From contig NZ_JAAAPJ010000011.1 in the NCBI RefSeq assembly GCF_009909145.1, positions 124,001 to 188,000 of the forward strand: a DNA stretch of 64,000 bases, written 5' to 3'. Made by a program: the position numbers and the translations under genes. This stretch comes from Corallococcus silvisoli (GTDB lineage: Bacteria; Myxococcota; Myxococcia; Myxococcales; Myxococcaceae). Below the pieces are notes generated by a model. It saw nothing but the letters and a program-made list of their open reading frames with translations, was not told where the DNA came from and did no database searches. Shown one piece after another: positions 56,774 through 64,000 of the stretch (position 1 is the first letter of the stretch; each line of letters begins with the position of its first letter).

Positions 56774-57571
56774 ATGACGACCGTGGCCAAGTACCCGAGC
56801 ATCAGCCTCTTCTTCCCCGCCTGGAACGAAGAGGACTACGTGGAGCGCGCAGTCAGCCGCGCCCTGGAAGTCCTGCCGAAGCTCACCGACGACTTTGAAA
56901 TCATCGTCGTCAACGACGCCTCCACGGACCGGACGCAGGAGGTCTGTGACGCACTGGCCGCGAAGGTGCCTCAGCTGCGGGTCATCACCCACCCCGTGAA
57001 CCTGAAGCTGGGCGGGGCGATGCGCACGGGGCTGTCCGCGAGCACGAAGGACCTGGTGCTGTACTCGGACATCGACCTGCCGTGGGACATGCGGGAGCTG
57101 GAGCGGGCGCTGCACCTGATGGACTACCTGGAGGCGGACATGATCTGCGCCTTCCGGTTCGACCGCACGAGCGAGGGCCCCAAGCGCATCGTGTACTCGT
57201 TCGTCTACAACCTGCTCATCCGGGCGCTGTTCGACATCCAGATCAAGGACGTGAACTTCAGCTTCAAGCTGATGCACCGCCGGGTGCTGGAGTCGATGGA
57301 GCTCAAGAGCCAGGGCTCGTTCATCGACGCGGAGCTGGTGGTGAAGGCCATCCGCAAGGGCTTCCGCGTGTTCCAGATGGGCGTGGACTACTTCCCGCGC
57401 ACGCGCGGCATCTCCACGCTGGCCTCGCCGTCAGTCATCCTGAAGATGGTGAAGGAGCTGGTGAACCTGTACCCGGAGACGCGCTCGCCGTCCGCGCCGC
57501 AGCAGCCGGTGCGGCTGCCGCCGTCGGTGCAGCCCCTGCGCTCGGTGTCAGGCAGCGCGGGGCGCGGGTAG
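56774..57571 (+). CDS. GT2-family glycosyltransferase (dolichol-phosphate mannosyltransferase-like)
   Basis: Encodes 265 residues. SISLFFPAWNEEDYVERAV opens the GT-A fold, IIVVNDASTDRTQEV is the nucleotide-binding strand, and LYSDIDLPWD holds the DxD metal motif. The SFVYNLLIRALFDIQIKDVNFSFKLMHRRVL segment resembles polyprenyl-phosphate mannosyltransferases, but no C-terminal membrane domain follows; the last 40 residues are Pro/Ser-rich. It probably transfers a sugar to a lipid carrier at the inner membrane. The next gene, six bp later, is a carbohydrate deacetylase, so both likely act in one glycan or hopanoid pathway. Confidence 0.88.
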   Translation: MTTVAKYPSISLFFPAWNEEDYVERAVSRALEVLPKLTDDFEIIVVNDASTDRTQEVCDALAAKVPQLRVITHPVNLKLGGAMRTGLSASTKDLVLYSDIDLPWDMRELERALHLMDYLEADMICAFRFDRTSEGPKRIVYSFVYNLLIRALFDIQIKDVNFSFKLMHRRVLESMELKSQGSFIDAELVVKAIRKGFRVFQMGVDYFPRTRGISTLASPSVILKMVKELVNLYPETRSPSAPQQPVRLPPSVQPLRSVSGSAGRG

Positions 57572-57577
57572 GTTTCC

Positions 57578-58414
57578 ATGGGGCCGCGCACGCGCCTCAT
57601 CGTCAACGCGGATGACCTGGGCCTGCATCCGTCGCTGGACGCGGGCATCCTGAGGGCGCACCGCGACGGCATCGTCACCAGCGCGACGCTGCTGTCCATG
57701 GGCCCCTCGGCGGCCGAGGCCGTGGGCCGGGCGAAGGCGCAGGGCCTGCCGGTGGGCGTGCATCTGGCGCTCTCCACGCGCCTGCCCTGCGCCGCGCCGG
57801 AGGACTCCGTGCGGACGGTGGCGCCGGGGGGACGGCTCCGGGGCAGCTGGGCGGACTTCGCGAAGGCGTGGCTCACGGGGCGGGTGCGGCGCGAGGAGCT
57901 GGAGCGGGAGCTGACCGCGCAGCTGTCCCGCGCGCGGGAGCTGGGCGCGGAGGTGGACCACCTGGACGGGCACCAGCACCTGCACCTGTTGCCGGGCGTG
58001 CGATCCGTGGTGGAGGGGATCGCGGCGCGGGAGGCGTTGCCCCTGCGCTGGCCGGATGCGCTGCCGCGCGCGGCGTGGCTCCGGGCGCCGGGGCCCGCGT
58101 TGAAGACCACGGTGCTGGCGGTGCTGGCGCGCACGGCGCCCAGGGCTCGGCCGGGCGTGCGGCGGGTGAGCGCGGGGGGCGTGTTCGAGGCGGGCCGGCT
58201 GGATGAACCCGCGCTGCTCGCGGTGCTGGACGCGCTGCCCGCGGGCGACTTCGAGCTGGGGTGTCACCCCGGCGAGGGCGCGCCGCACGTGCCGGAGGAT
58301 CCGGCGTGGCGCTACGGCTGGGACGCGGAGCTGGCGGCGCTCACCAGTCCCCGGGTGAAGGCGAAGCTCGCGGAGCGGAACATCGCGCTCGCGAGCTACG
58401 GCGCGCTCGGCTGA
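57578..58414 (+). CDS. ChbG/HpnK-type carbohydrate deacetylase
   Basis: Encodes 278 residues of the YdjC family. RLIVNADDLGLHPSLDAGIL contains the metal-binding Asp pair, VGVHLALS and HLDGHQHLHLLPG the His residues, and ELGCHPGEG the last conserved His. ChbG removes acetyl groups from chito-oligosaccharides; HpnK acts in hopanoid glycolipid synthesis. Beginning 6 bp after the GT2 gene, it more probably deacetylates a newly added amino sugar, as proposed for HpnK, than a chitobiose catabolite. No other chitobiose gene or hopanoid cyclase gene is in view. Substrate not certain. Confidence 0.82.
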   Translation: MGPRTRLIVNADDLGLHPSLDAGILRAHRDGIVTSATLLSMGPSAAEAVGRAKAQGLPVGVHLALSTRLPCAAPEDSVRTVAPGGRLRGSWADFAKAWLTGRVRREELERELTAQLSRARELGAEVDHLDGHQHLHLLPGVRSVVEGIAAREALPLRWPDALPRAAWLRAPGPALKTTVLAVLARTAPRARPGVRRVSAGGVFEAGRLDEPALLAVLDALPAGDFELGCHPGEGAPHVPEDPAWRYGWDAELAALTSPRVKAKLAERNIALASYGALG

Positions 58415-58471
58415 GGCGAAGCCCCGTCACGCCCGCGAACACCCGGGGTTCGGGGGGCCCGCGCGAAGTGG

Positions 58472-59131
58472 CTAGCGGGCCTCGGCGTCGTAGAGCAGGT
58501 GCGGCGTCGTGTAGCCCGCGCCCAGCCCCACCACCTCGCGCACCTCGAAGCCCGCGTCGCGCAGCAGGCGCTCGCCGTCCACGCGCGACTTGAGCACCAT
58601 GCCGCCGCTGGCCTTCGTGCGGCCCAGGAGCGACACCATCACCCACTCCTGCGCGAGCGCCTTGGCGTGCTTCCAGGAGCCGTCTCCCTCCACCTCCTTC
58701 AACAGGAAGCGCCCGCCGGGCCGGAGCAGCCCTCGCACGGACTGGAGAAAGCCGGGCCACCGCGCCTCGGGCAGCAGGTACAGCACGTCGCAGACCACCA
58801 CCGCGTCGAGCGTGCCGGGGTGCGCCAGCGCCAGCTGCTCCACCGACCCCACGTCCAGCGTCAGGTTGGGCAAGCCCGCCAGGGCCTGCCGCGCCCAGCG
58901 CACCTTGCGCTCATCCAGGTCCACGCCCAGCACGCGGCGCTCTGACCCCGAGACCGCCAGCAGCGCGGACAGCAGCCCATGCCCACAGCCGATGTCCGCC
59001 ACCGTGCCTCGCGGCAGGCGGGAGGCCACCTCGAGCAGCGGCGCCGAGGACGCTCGCGCGTGCACGTGGAACCGCTCGCTCGCGGGCAGCCCCGCGTAGA
59101 GCGCCAGCACCTGGGCCATCCGTCCGCTCAC
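58472..59131 (-). CDS. SAM-dependent methyltransferase
   Basis: Encodes 219 residues from a GTG at 59131 with GGAGG eight bases upstream; an ATG at 59119 is also possible. The class I fold is shown by GTVADIGCGHGLLSALLAVSG (motif I), GVDLDERKVRWARQAL, AVVVCDVLYLLPE and LRPGGRFLLKEVEG. A helix with KHAKALAQEWVMVSLLGRT and the C-terminal LRDAGFEVREVVGLGAGYT complete it. The closest look is to small lipid- or metabolite-type methyltransferases. It lies 34 bp downstream of the PIG-V-like mannosyltransferase gene on the same strand. Substrate unknown. Confidence 0.82.
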   Translation of the reverse strand: MSGRMAQVLALYAGLPASERFHVHARASSAPLLEVASRLPRGTVADIGCGHGLLSALLAVSGSERRVLGVDLDERKVRWARQALAGLPNLTLDVGSVEQLALAHPGTLDAVVVCDVLYLLPEARWPGFLQSVRGLLRPGGRFLLKEVEGDGSWKHAKALAQEWVMVSLLGRTKASGGMVLKSRVDGERLLRDAGFEVREVVGLGAGYTTPHLLYDAEAR

Positions 59132-59165
59132 GACGCGGCCTCCGCATCCGGCGTCATCCGCCCGC

Positions 59166-60305
59166 TCATGACACGTACTCCGCGGCGCCATACGCCACCG
59201 TCAACGCCAGCATCGCGCAGGCGCTCGTGGCCAGCACGCCCCACCGCAAGCGGGGGCGCTCCCTGAGCAGCAACGCCAGCGTCAGGAACAGCGGGAAGGC
59301 GGCCAGCAGGTAGCGCCCCATGCCCATGAAGTCCTTGCTGGACATGGCGGGCAGCCCCACGATGGCCAGCGCGTAGACGCCATAGCCCCACCCCAGCCGC
59401 TTCGCCGTCGGCCACACCAGCGAGAGCGCGCCCAGCGTGACGGCGGCGTGCCCCACCAGCCGGAGGCCGTCCGACAGCGACATCTCCCGGCTGAAGCCCT
59501 GGAACCAGCGCAGCTTCGCCCACGTGCGCCAGCCCGGCTTCTGGTCCCACCCCGGCGCGGACTGCACCTTCACGAACGCGAACGGCTCGCCGAACGCCTT
59601 CCACTGGTAGAGCACGTACAGCACGAAGCCCGCCGCCGCGAACACCGGCAACAGGTCCACGAGGCCCCACTTCAGGCCGCGCTCGCGCTTCCACTCCAGC
59701 CGCCGCGCGAGCAGCCCCACCACCAGCGCGGGCGCCACCGGCCGCGCCGCGGTGGCCACGGCGGCCAGCAACACCGCGAACCCCAGCTGCCCCCGCTCCA
59801 GCAGCAGGAACGCGCCGATGACGAGCAGCAGGAACAGCGCGTCCGAGTACATGGCCCCGTAGAGGAAGAACGCGAACGGGTAGAACGCCAGCAGCAGCCC
59901 CGCGCTCCGCGCCGCCGCTTCATCCGCCCGCGTGCGCGCCCACAGCGTGAAGACGTACAGCGCCCCCAGGCCGCACAGCATGGTGACGAGCATGCCCGCG
60001 AGGAACGTGTCCACGTGCACGAGCCCCAGGCCGCGCAACACCAGCGGGTAGAGCGGGAAGAACGCCACCGGGCTCTGCTGGCCGGGCGTGTAGCTGTAGC
60101 CCTCCGTGGCGATGCGCGCGTACCAGCCGGCGTCGAAGTGCGCCCAGCCCAGGAGGATGGGGGCGCCCGGCCACGTCAGCCGCGCGGGGCTGTAGCCCAG
60201 GGGGAACGCGAGCGCGGACACCGTCACCAACGCGGTGCACACCACCAGGGCGGCGAGCCCGGCGAAGAGGACGGCACGAGGAGCGGAGCGGACCATTCGG
60301 GCCAT
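59166..60305 (-). CDS. PIG-V-like mannosyltransferase family membrane protein
   Basis: Encodes 379 residues with about eight hydrophobic segments (first at 13-35, LFAGLAALVVCTALVTVSALAF written here in part as VLFAGLAALVVCTALV). The first external loop has GWAHFDAGWYARIATEGY, the HFDxxWY motif typical of the PIG-V/Mannosyl_trans2 family that transfers mannose from a polyprenyl-phosphate donor. SPVAFFPLYPLVLRGLG and PAMSSKDFMGMGRYLLAAFP are further family-like segments. It probably adds a mannose or related sugar to a lipid on the periplasmic face. The following gene, a methyltransferase, could modify the same lipid-linked glycan. Confidence 0.85.
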   Translation of the reverse strand: MARMVRSAPRAVLFAGLAALVVCTALVTVSALAFPLGYSPARLTWPGAPILLGWAHFDAGWYARIATEGYSYTPGQQSPVAFFPLYPLVLRGLGLVHVDTFLAGMLVTMLCGLGALYVFTLWARTRADEAAARSAGLLLAFYPFAFFLYGAMYSDALFLLLVIGAFLLLERGQLGFAVLLAAVATAARPVAPALVVGLLARRLEWKRERGLKWGLVDLLPVFAAAGFVLYVLYQWKAFGEPFAFVKVQSAPGWDQKPGWRTWAKLRWFQGFSREMSLSDGLRLVGHAAVTLGALSLVWPTAKRLGWGYGVYALAIVGLPAMSSKDFMGMGRYLLAAFPLFLTLALLLRERPRLRWGVLATSACAMLALTVAYGAAEYVS

Positions 60306-60352
60306 GCCCTTGGTCCAGAACCGCCCTCGCCGTCAAGTCAGGCCCCGGAAGC

Positions 60353-60379
60353 GGGGAGGGACTTCGCGGCCCCCTCCCC
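60353..60379 (-). terminator. Hairpin downstream of fadB
   Basis: GGGGAGGG (60353-60360) pairs with CCCTCCCC (60372-60379) with an 11-nt loop, 20 bp after the fadB stop in the direction of transcription. It likely ends the fadI-fadB transcript; no T-run follows. Confidence 0.45.
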
Positions 60380-60398
60380 CTCCCGGTCCGTCACGACC

Positions 60399-62636
60399 TC
60401 AGGCCTCGTAGAAGCCCTTGCCGGCCTTCACCTTCTCCACCAGCAGCGGCGCGGGCGTGAAGCGCTCGCCGTACTTGTCCTGGTAGTGCTCCAGCTTGCG
60501 CAGCAGGTTGGCCGGTCCCAGGCTGTCCGCGTAGCGCAAGGGGCCGCCCAGGAACGGCGGGAAGCCCAGGCCGAAGATGGCGCCCACGTCGCCGTCGCGG
60601 GGGCTGCGCAGGATGCCCTCCCCCAGGCAGCGGATGGCCTCGTTCACCATCTGGAGCGCGCAGCGCTCCGCCATCTCCGTGGGGTCCATGGACTTGCGGT
60701 CCTTGCCGTGCGGCAGGAGCAGGTAGACCTGCGGGTCGACCTCCTTCTTCTTCCCGTTCTCGTACAGGTAGAAGCCCTTCTGCGTCTTGCGGCCCAGGCG
60801 GCCGTCGGACACCACGCCCTCCAGGGCCTTGGGCGCCGCCATCCGCTTGCCGAAGGCGCCCTCCATCACGGGCCCCACCTTCTGGGCCACGTCGATGCCC
60901 ACCTCGTCCAGCAGCGTGATGGGCCCCACCGGGAAGCCGAAGTCCACCAGCGCCTTGTCCAGCTGGAGGATGTCCGCGCCTTCCGCCAGCAGGTACGCCG
61001 CCTCGTTCATGTACGGCGCGAGGATGCGCGACGTGTAGAAGCCGGGCCCGTCGTTGACGACGATGACCGTCTTGCCCTGCTTGCGGCCCACGTCCACGCA
61101 GGTCGCCGTCACCCACTCCGCCGTGCCCGGGTGGGTGATGATCTCCAAGAGCGGCATCTTGTGGACCGGGCTGAAGTAATGCATGCCAATCACCTGCGAG
61201 GGCCGCTTGCTGCCCTTGGCCAGCTCGCCAATGGGCAGGCTGGAGGTGTTGGACGCGAAGATGGTGTCCGCGCCGGTGACGGCCTCCACCTCCGCGATGA
61301 CCTTGTGCTTGAGCTTCAGGTCCTCGAAGACGGCCTCGATGATGAGGTCCACCGACTTGAAGCCGCTGTAGTCCGTGGCCGCGGTGATGTTCGCCAGCTT
61401 CGCGGAGGCCTCGCGGTGGGTGAGCGAGCGGCGCTTCACGCGCTCGTCCAGCACCGTCTGCACCTGCTTGAGCGCGCGGCCCGCGCCCGCGTCGTCCTTG
61501 TCCTTCACGCGCACGGGCACGCCCTGGAGCACGCCGGCCACGTAGGCGATGCCGCCGCCCATCAGGCCGCCGCCCAGCACGCCCACCTTCTTCACCTCGC
61601 GCGGCTTCACGCTGGGGTTGGCGGTGCCGTTCTCCTTCTTCAGCGCCGTCGTGGCGAAGAAGATCTCCACCAGCCGCCGCGACACGTCCGTGAACACCAG
61701 CTCCCCGAACGCCTTCGCCTCGGCCTCCAGGCCCGCCTTGCGCCCGGACTCCAGGCCCACGCGGATGACCTGGAGCGCCTTCTCCTGCGCCGGGTACTTG
61801 CCGCGCGTCTTCTTCAGGAGCGCCTTCTTCGCCTGGTCGAACAGCACCTTGCGGCCCAGCGGGTTGTCCTCCAGCGCCGCCTCCGTCCACAGCTCCTTGC
61901 TGATGAGCCCCTGGAAGAAGCCGGCGAGGCCCCTCTTCTTCCCGCTCTGGGCCACGGCCTTGAAGCCCTGGTGCGCGCGCTCCACCTTGAGCGTGCCCGC
62001 CGCCAGCTCCGCCGCGCGCTTGAGGGCGAGGTCCTTCAGCATGGGCACCGGGACGACTTCATCCACGATGCCCAGCTTCTTCGCCTTGGACGGCTTGACG
62101 CTCTTGCCGGTGAGGATGAGGTCCAGCGCCGCCTGCGCGCCGATGAGCGCGGGCAGCCGCTGCGTGCCGCCGGCGCCGGGGATGAGGCCCAGCTGTGTCT
62201 CCGGCAGGCCCAGGGTCGTCTTGGGGCTGTCGGTGGCGATGCGGTAGTGACACGCGAGCGCCCACTCCAGGCCGCCGCCCAGACACGCGCCGTGGATGGC
62301 CGCGACCACCGGCTTGGAGAAGGACTCCAGCCGGTCGAACTCCGTGTACGCCGCGTAGCTGATGGCCATGACTTCATCCGGGGACTTGAGGGTCTGGAGG
62401 AAGTCGATGTTCGCGCCGACGACGAAGCTGTCCTTCTTGCCGGAGATGAACACGACGGCCTTCACCTCCGGGTCGCGCTCCGCCTGCAGGAGCAGCTCCG
62501 TGGACGCGGTGCCCACCTCCGGCGACAGCGTGTTCACCGGGGCGCCCGGCAGGTCCACGGTGATGACCGCGATGCCGTCCGTGACGCCGTAGCTCAAGCC
62601 CTGCTTCGCTTCGACTGCCTCTTGCTTGGTCGCCAT
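60399..62636 (-). CDS. fadJ: Fatty-acid oxidation alpha subunit: enoyl-CoA hydratase/3-hydroxyacyl-CoA dehydrogenase
   Basis: Encodes 745 residues from the ATG at 62636, which overlaps the thiolase stop by one base and has CTGGAGCG upstream. The N-terminal crotonase domain has AAIHGACLGGGLEWALACHYRI (oxyanion hole) and GLPETQLGLIPGAGGTQRLP with the catalytic Glu. The dehydrogenase half begins VGVLGGGLMGGGIAYVAGVL (NAD) and contains GMHYFSPVHKMPLLEIITHP and VVNDGPGFYTSRIL. Together they turn trans-enoyl-CoA into 3-ketoacyl-CoA. I name it fadJ because the thiolase gene next to it resembles fadI; FadB is a close alternative and the distinction cannot be settled here. Confidence 0.85.
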   Translation of the reverse strand: MATKQEAVEAKQGLSYGVTDGIAVITVDLPGAPVNTLSPEVGTASTELLLQAERDPEVKAVVFISGKKDSFVVGANIDFLQTLKSPDEVMAISYAAYTEFDRLESFSKPVVAAIHGACLGGGLEWALACHYRIATDSPKTTLGLPETQLGLIPGAGGTQRLPALIGAQAALDLILTGKSVKPSKAKKLGIVDEVVPVPMLKDLALKRAAELAAGTLKVERAHQGFKAVAQSGKKRGLAGFFQGLISKELWTEAALEDNPLGRKVLFDQAKKALLKKTRGKYPAQEKALQVIRVGLESGRKAGLEAEAKAFGELVFTDVSRRLVEIFFATTALKKENGTANPSVKPREVKKVGVLGGGLMGGGIAYVAGVLQGVPVRVKDKDDAGAGRALKQVQTVLDERVKRRSLTHREASAKLANITAATDYSGFKSVDLIIEAVFEDLKLKHKVIAEVEAVTGADTIFASNTSSLPIGELAKGSKRPSQVIGMHYFSPVHKMPLLEIITHPGTAEWVTATCVDVGRKQGKTVIVVNDGPGFYTSRILAPYMNEAAYLLAEGADILQLDKALVDFGFPVGPITLLDEVGIDVAQKVGPVMEGAFGKRMAAPKALEGVVSDGRLGRKTQKGFYLYENGKKKEVDPQVYLLLPHGKDRKSMDPTEMAERCALQMVNEAIRCLGEGILRSPRDGDVGAIFGLGFPPFLGGPLRYADSLGPANLLRKLEHYQDKYGERFTPAPLLVEKVKAGKGFYEA

Positions 62637-63937
62637 CACGCACGCTCCAGGATGACCGCGGCGCCCAGCCCGCCCGCGGCGCAGACGGTGCACAGCACCG
62701 TGTTCTTGTTCCGACGCTTCAGCTCGTTCAGGGCCTGCGTGACGATGCGCGCCCCGGTGGCACCGAAGGGGTGCCCGATGGAGATGGAGCCGCCCGTCAC
62801 GTTGAGCCGCGACCGGTCGATTTCACCCACCGGCGCGGCGAAGCCCGCCTTCTTCGCGAACTCCTTGGACGCCAGCGCCTGGAGGTTGCTCGCCACCTGC
62901 GCGGCGAAGGCCTCGTGCATCTCCACCAGGTCGATGTCCGCGAGCTTCATCCCCGCGCGCTTGAGCGCCACGGGCGCCGCGTACGCCGGGCCCTGGAGCA
63001 GCTGGTCGCCCGGGTCCGTGGCCGCGAACGCGTGCGAGCGCAGGAAGCCCAGCGGCTCGTAGCCCAGCGCCTTCGCCTTCTCCTCGCTCATCAGGATGAG
63101 CGCCGCGGCGCCATCCGTCAGCGGGGACGCGTTGCCAGCGGTGACGCTGCCATAGCGGCGGTCGAACACCGGCTTGAGCTTGGACAGCGCCTCCAGGCTG
63201 GTGTCCTCGCGCACGATGTTGTCCTTGGTGGCGGACTGCTCGTACTTGGGCGGCACCAGGACGTGCATCACCTCGTCGTCGAAGCGGCCTTCCTTCCACG
63301 CCTTGGCCGCGTTCTGGTGCGAGTTGAACGCGATGAGGTCCTGCTCCTCGCGGGTGATGCCGTTCTCCTTGGCCATCTTCTCCGCGCTCTCGCCCATGGT
63401 CTCGCCGGTGGAGAACTCGGCGATGGCGGGGGGCACGGGGATGAGGTCCCTGGCCTTGAGCTTCTGGAAGGGCTTGAGCCTGTCCGGCAGGCTCTTGCCC
63501 TTGGACGACGCGGCCAGCGCGTGCGCCAGGGGACGGCTGGTGAAGATGGGCGCGTCCGACAGGGACTCGGTGCCGCCCGCGATGACGACGTCCGCGTCAC
63601 CCAGCGCGATGGCGTTGGCGCCCGCCACCATCGACTGGATGGACGTGGCGCAGGCGCGCGCCACCGTGAAGGCGTCGATGTTCTTGGGCAGGCCCGCCGC
63701 CAGCACCACCTCGCGCGCGATGGAGGGCGCGGTCAGCGTGGGGATGACCTGTCCGAAGACGACCTGGTTGATTTCGCGGGGGTCCAGGTCGCTGCGCTGC
63801 ACCAACTCCTGGACCACCATCCGGCCCAGGTCCAGCGCCGTCAGCCCGGCGAAGACGGTGCCCGCCTTCGCGAACGGCGTCCGCAGCCCCCGGACAATGG
63901 CCACCCGCCGGTGGCCGTTGCGCTTCTCGCTTGCCAT
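62636..63937 (-). CDS. fadI: Acetyl-CoA acyltransferase (thiolase), fatty-acid oxidation beta subunit
   Basis: Encodes 433 residues, nearly the length of E. coli FadI (436) and longer than FadA (387). The nucleophile lies in TVARACATSIQSMVAGA (Cys), and VEMHEAFAAQ, GGSISIGHPFGATGAR and CTVCAAGGLGAAV supply the other active-site residues. It cleaves 3-ketoacyl-CoA to acetyl-CoA and a shortened acyl-CoA. It forms an operon with the multifunctional alpha subunit (one-base overlap) and both are likely controlled by the inverted repeat at 63940-63971 ahead of its start. Start MASEKRNG at 63937. Lipid use is prominent in myxobacterial development. Confidence 0.9.
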   Translation of the reverse strand: MASEKRNGHRRVAIVRGLRTPFAKAGTVFAGLTALDLGRMVVQELVQRSDLDPREINQVVFGQVIPTLTAPSIAREVVLAAGLPKNIDAFTVARACATSIQSMVAGANAIALGDADVVIAGGTESLSDAPIFTSRPLAHALAASSKGKSLPDRLKPFQKLKARDLIPVPPAIAEFSTGETMGESAEKMAKENGITREEQDLIAFNSHQNAAKAWKEGRFDDEVMHVLVPPKYEQSATKDNIVREDTSLEALSKLKPVFDRRYGSVTAGNASPLTDGAAALILMSEEKAKALGYEPLGFLRSHAFAATDPGDQLLQGPAYAAPVALKRAGMKLADIDLVEMHEAFAAQVASNLQALASKEFAKKAGFAAPVGEIDRSRLNVTGGSISIGHPFGATGARIVTQALNELKRRNKNTVLCTVCAAGGLGAAVILERA

Positions 63938-63939
63938 GT

Positions 63940-63971
63940 GTGCCTCACCCTCTGTGAAACGAGTGAGGCAC
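63940..63971 (-). promoter_or_regulatory. Perfect 9-bp inverted repeat at the fadI start
   Basis: GTGCCTCAC (63940-63948) and GTGAGGCAC (63963-63971) form a perfect inverted repeat with a 14-nt spacer, ending two bases before the ATG at 63937. In the message the 3' arm contains GAGG, placed correctly as the ribosome-binding site, so the hairpin would mask it. A DNA operator for a lipid-responsive regulator is an equal possibility. Confidence 0.55.
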
Positions 63972-64000
63972 TTCTAACGACCAGCAATGCACCGCGTCAA

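Noticed and set aside
59448..63062. 1204-residue open frame antisense to the PIG-V-like and fad genes
   Set aside because: Spans several real genes on the other strand; it has no recognisable motif.

Overview
The window is a high-GC (roughly 70% by eye) chromosomal segment of a myxobacterium, most likely of the Myxococcus/Corallococcus group. Pointers to this are a secreted protein with a myxobacterial C-terminal sorting tail (MYXO-CTERM), a PEGA-domain Ser/Thr kinase, several degenerate or unusual signalling proteins, a LexA-like box of the Myxococcus type upstream of recN, strong third-position G/C coding and frequent GTG/TTG starts. About 50 protein genes fill nearly all of it. I found no rRNA, tRNA, insertion sequence or CRISPR array. 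Assignments rest on reading motifs, lengths and context; no database search was possible.

Layout. (1) 76-5446: a DUF2760 protein and two divergent Hsp70-type ATPases, the second with a long C-terminal DUF3731-type extension. (2) 5447-6607: an island with a six-copy 52-bp tandem repeat, a small zinc-ribbon protein and a nested inverted-repeat element ending in a T-tract, the best candidate for an unrecognised structured RNA. (3) 6607-9732: a metallophosphatase lipoprotein and a MYXO-CTERM secreted protein. (4) 9876-20924: a surface-polysaccharide region with gmd/rmd (GDP-deoxyhexose supply), a GT4 glycosyltransferase, a double GT4 fusion, a Pro-rich repeat protein, a polytopic membrane protein and a sugar-type methyltransferase, interrupted by a hypothetical gene, a NADAR protein and a lipoprotein. 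(5) 21113-26656: a 1259-residue FAD/NAD oxidoreductase, a lipoprotein, SixA and a frataxin-like CyaY.

(6) 26729-34720: the core block frr-pyrH-tsf-rpsB and secA on the minus strand, with several strong hairpins between genes, then rlmM on the plus strand. (7) 34843-42766: a GGDEF-like protein with a broken signature, an M23 peptidase, a PP2C phosphatase, recN and a SWIM/SNF2 helicase. (8) 43068-47407: apt, a TetR regulator with a clear sigma-70 type promoter, coaD overlapping an MBL-fold hydrolase, and a second 5'-nucleotidase. (9) 47461-56645: YdcF-like protein, PEGA kinase, NAD kinase, rarA, a hybrid histidine kinase with a coupled NtrC-like regulator, and a diguanylate cyclase with a pseudo-receiver. 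The kinase promoter region is crowded with TGACCC/GGGTCA hexamers, two of them flanking a TATAAT box. (10) 56774-60305: GT2, a ChbG/HpnK-type deacetylase, a methyltransferase and a PIG-V-like mannosyltransferase. (11) 60399-63937: a fadI-fadB beta-oxidation operon whose first start codon sits 3 nt after a perfect 9-bp inverted repeat.
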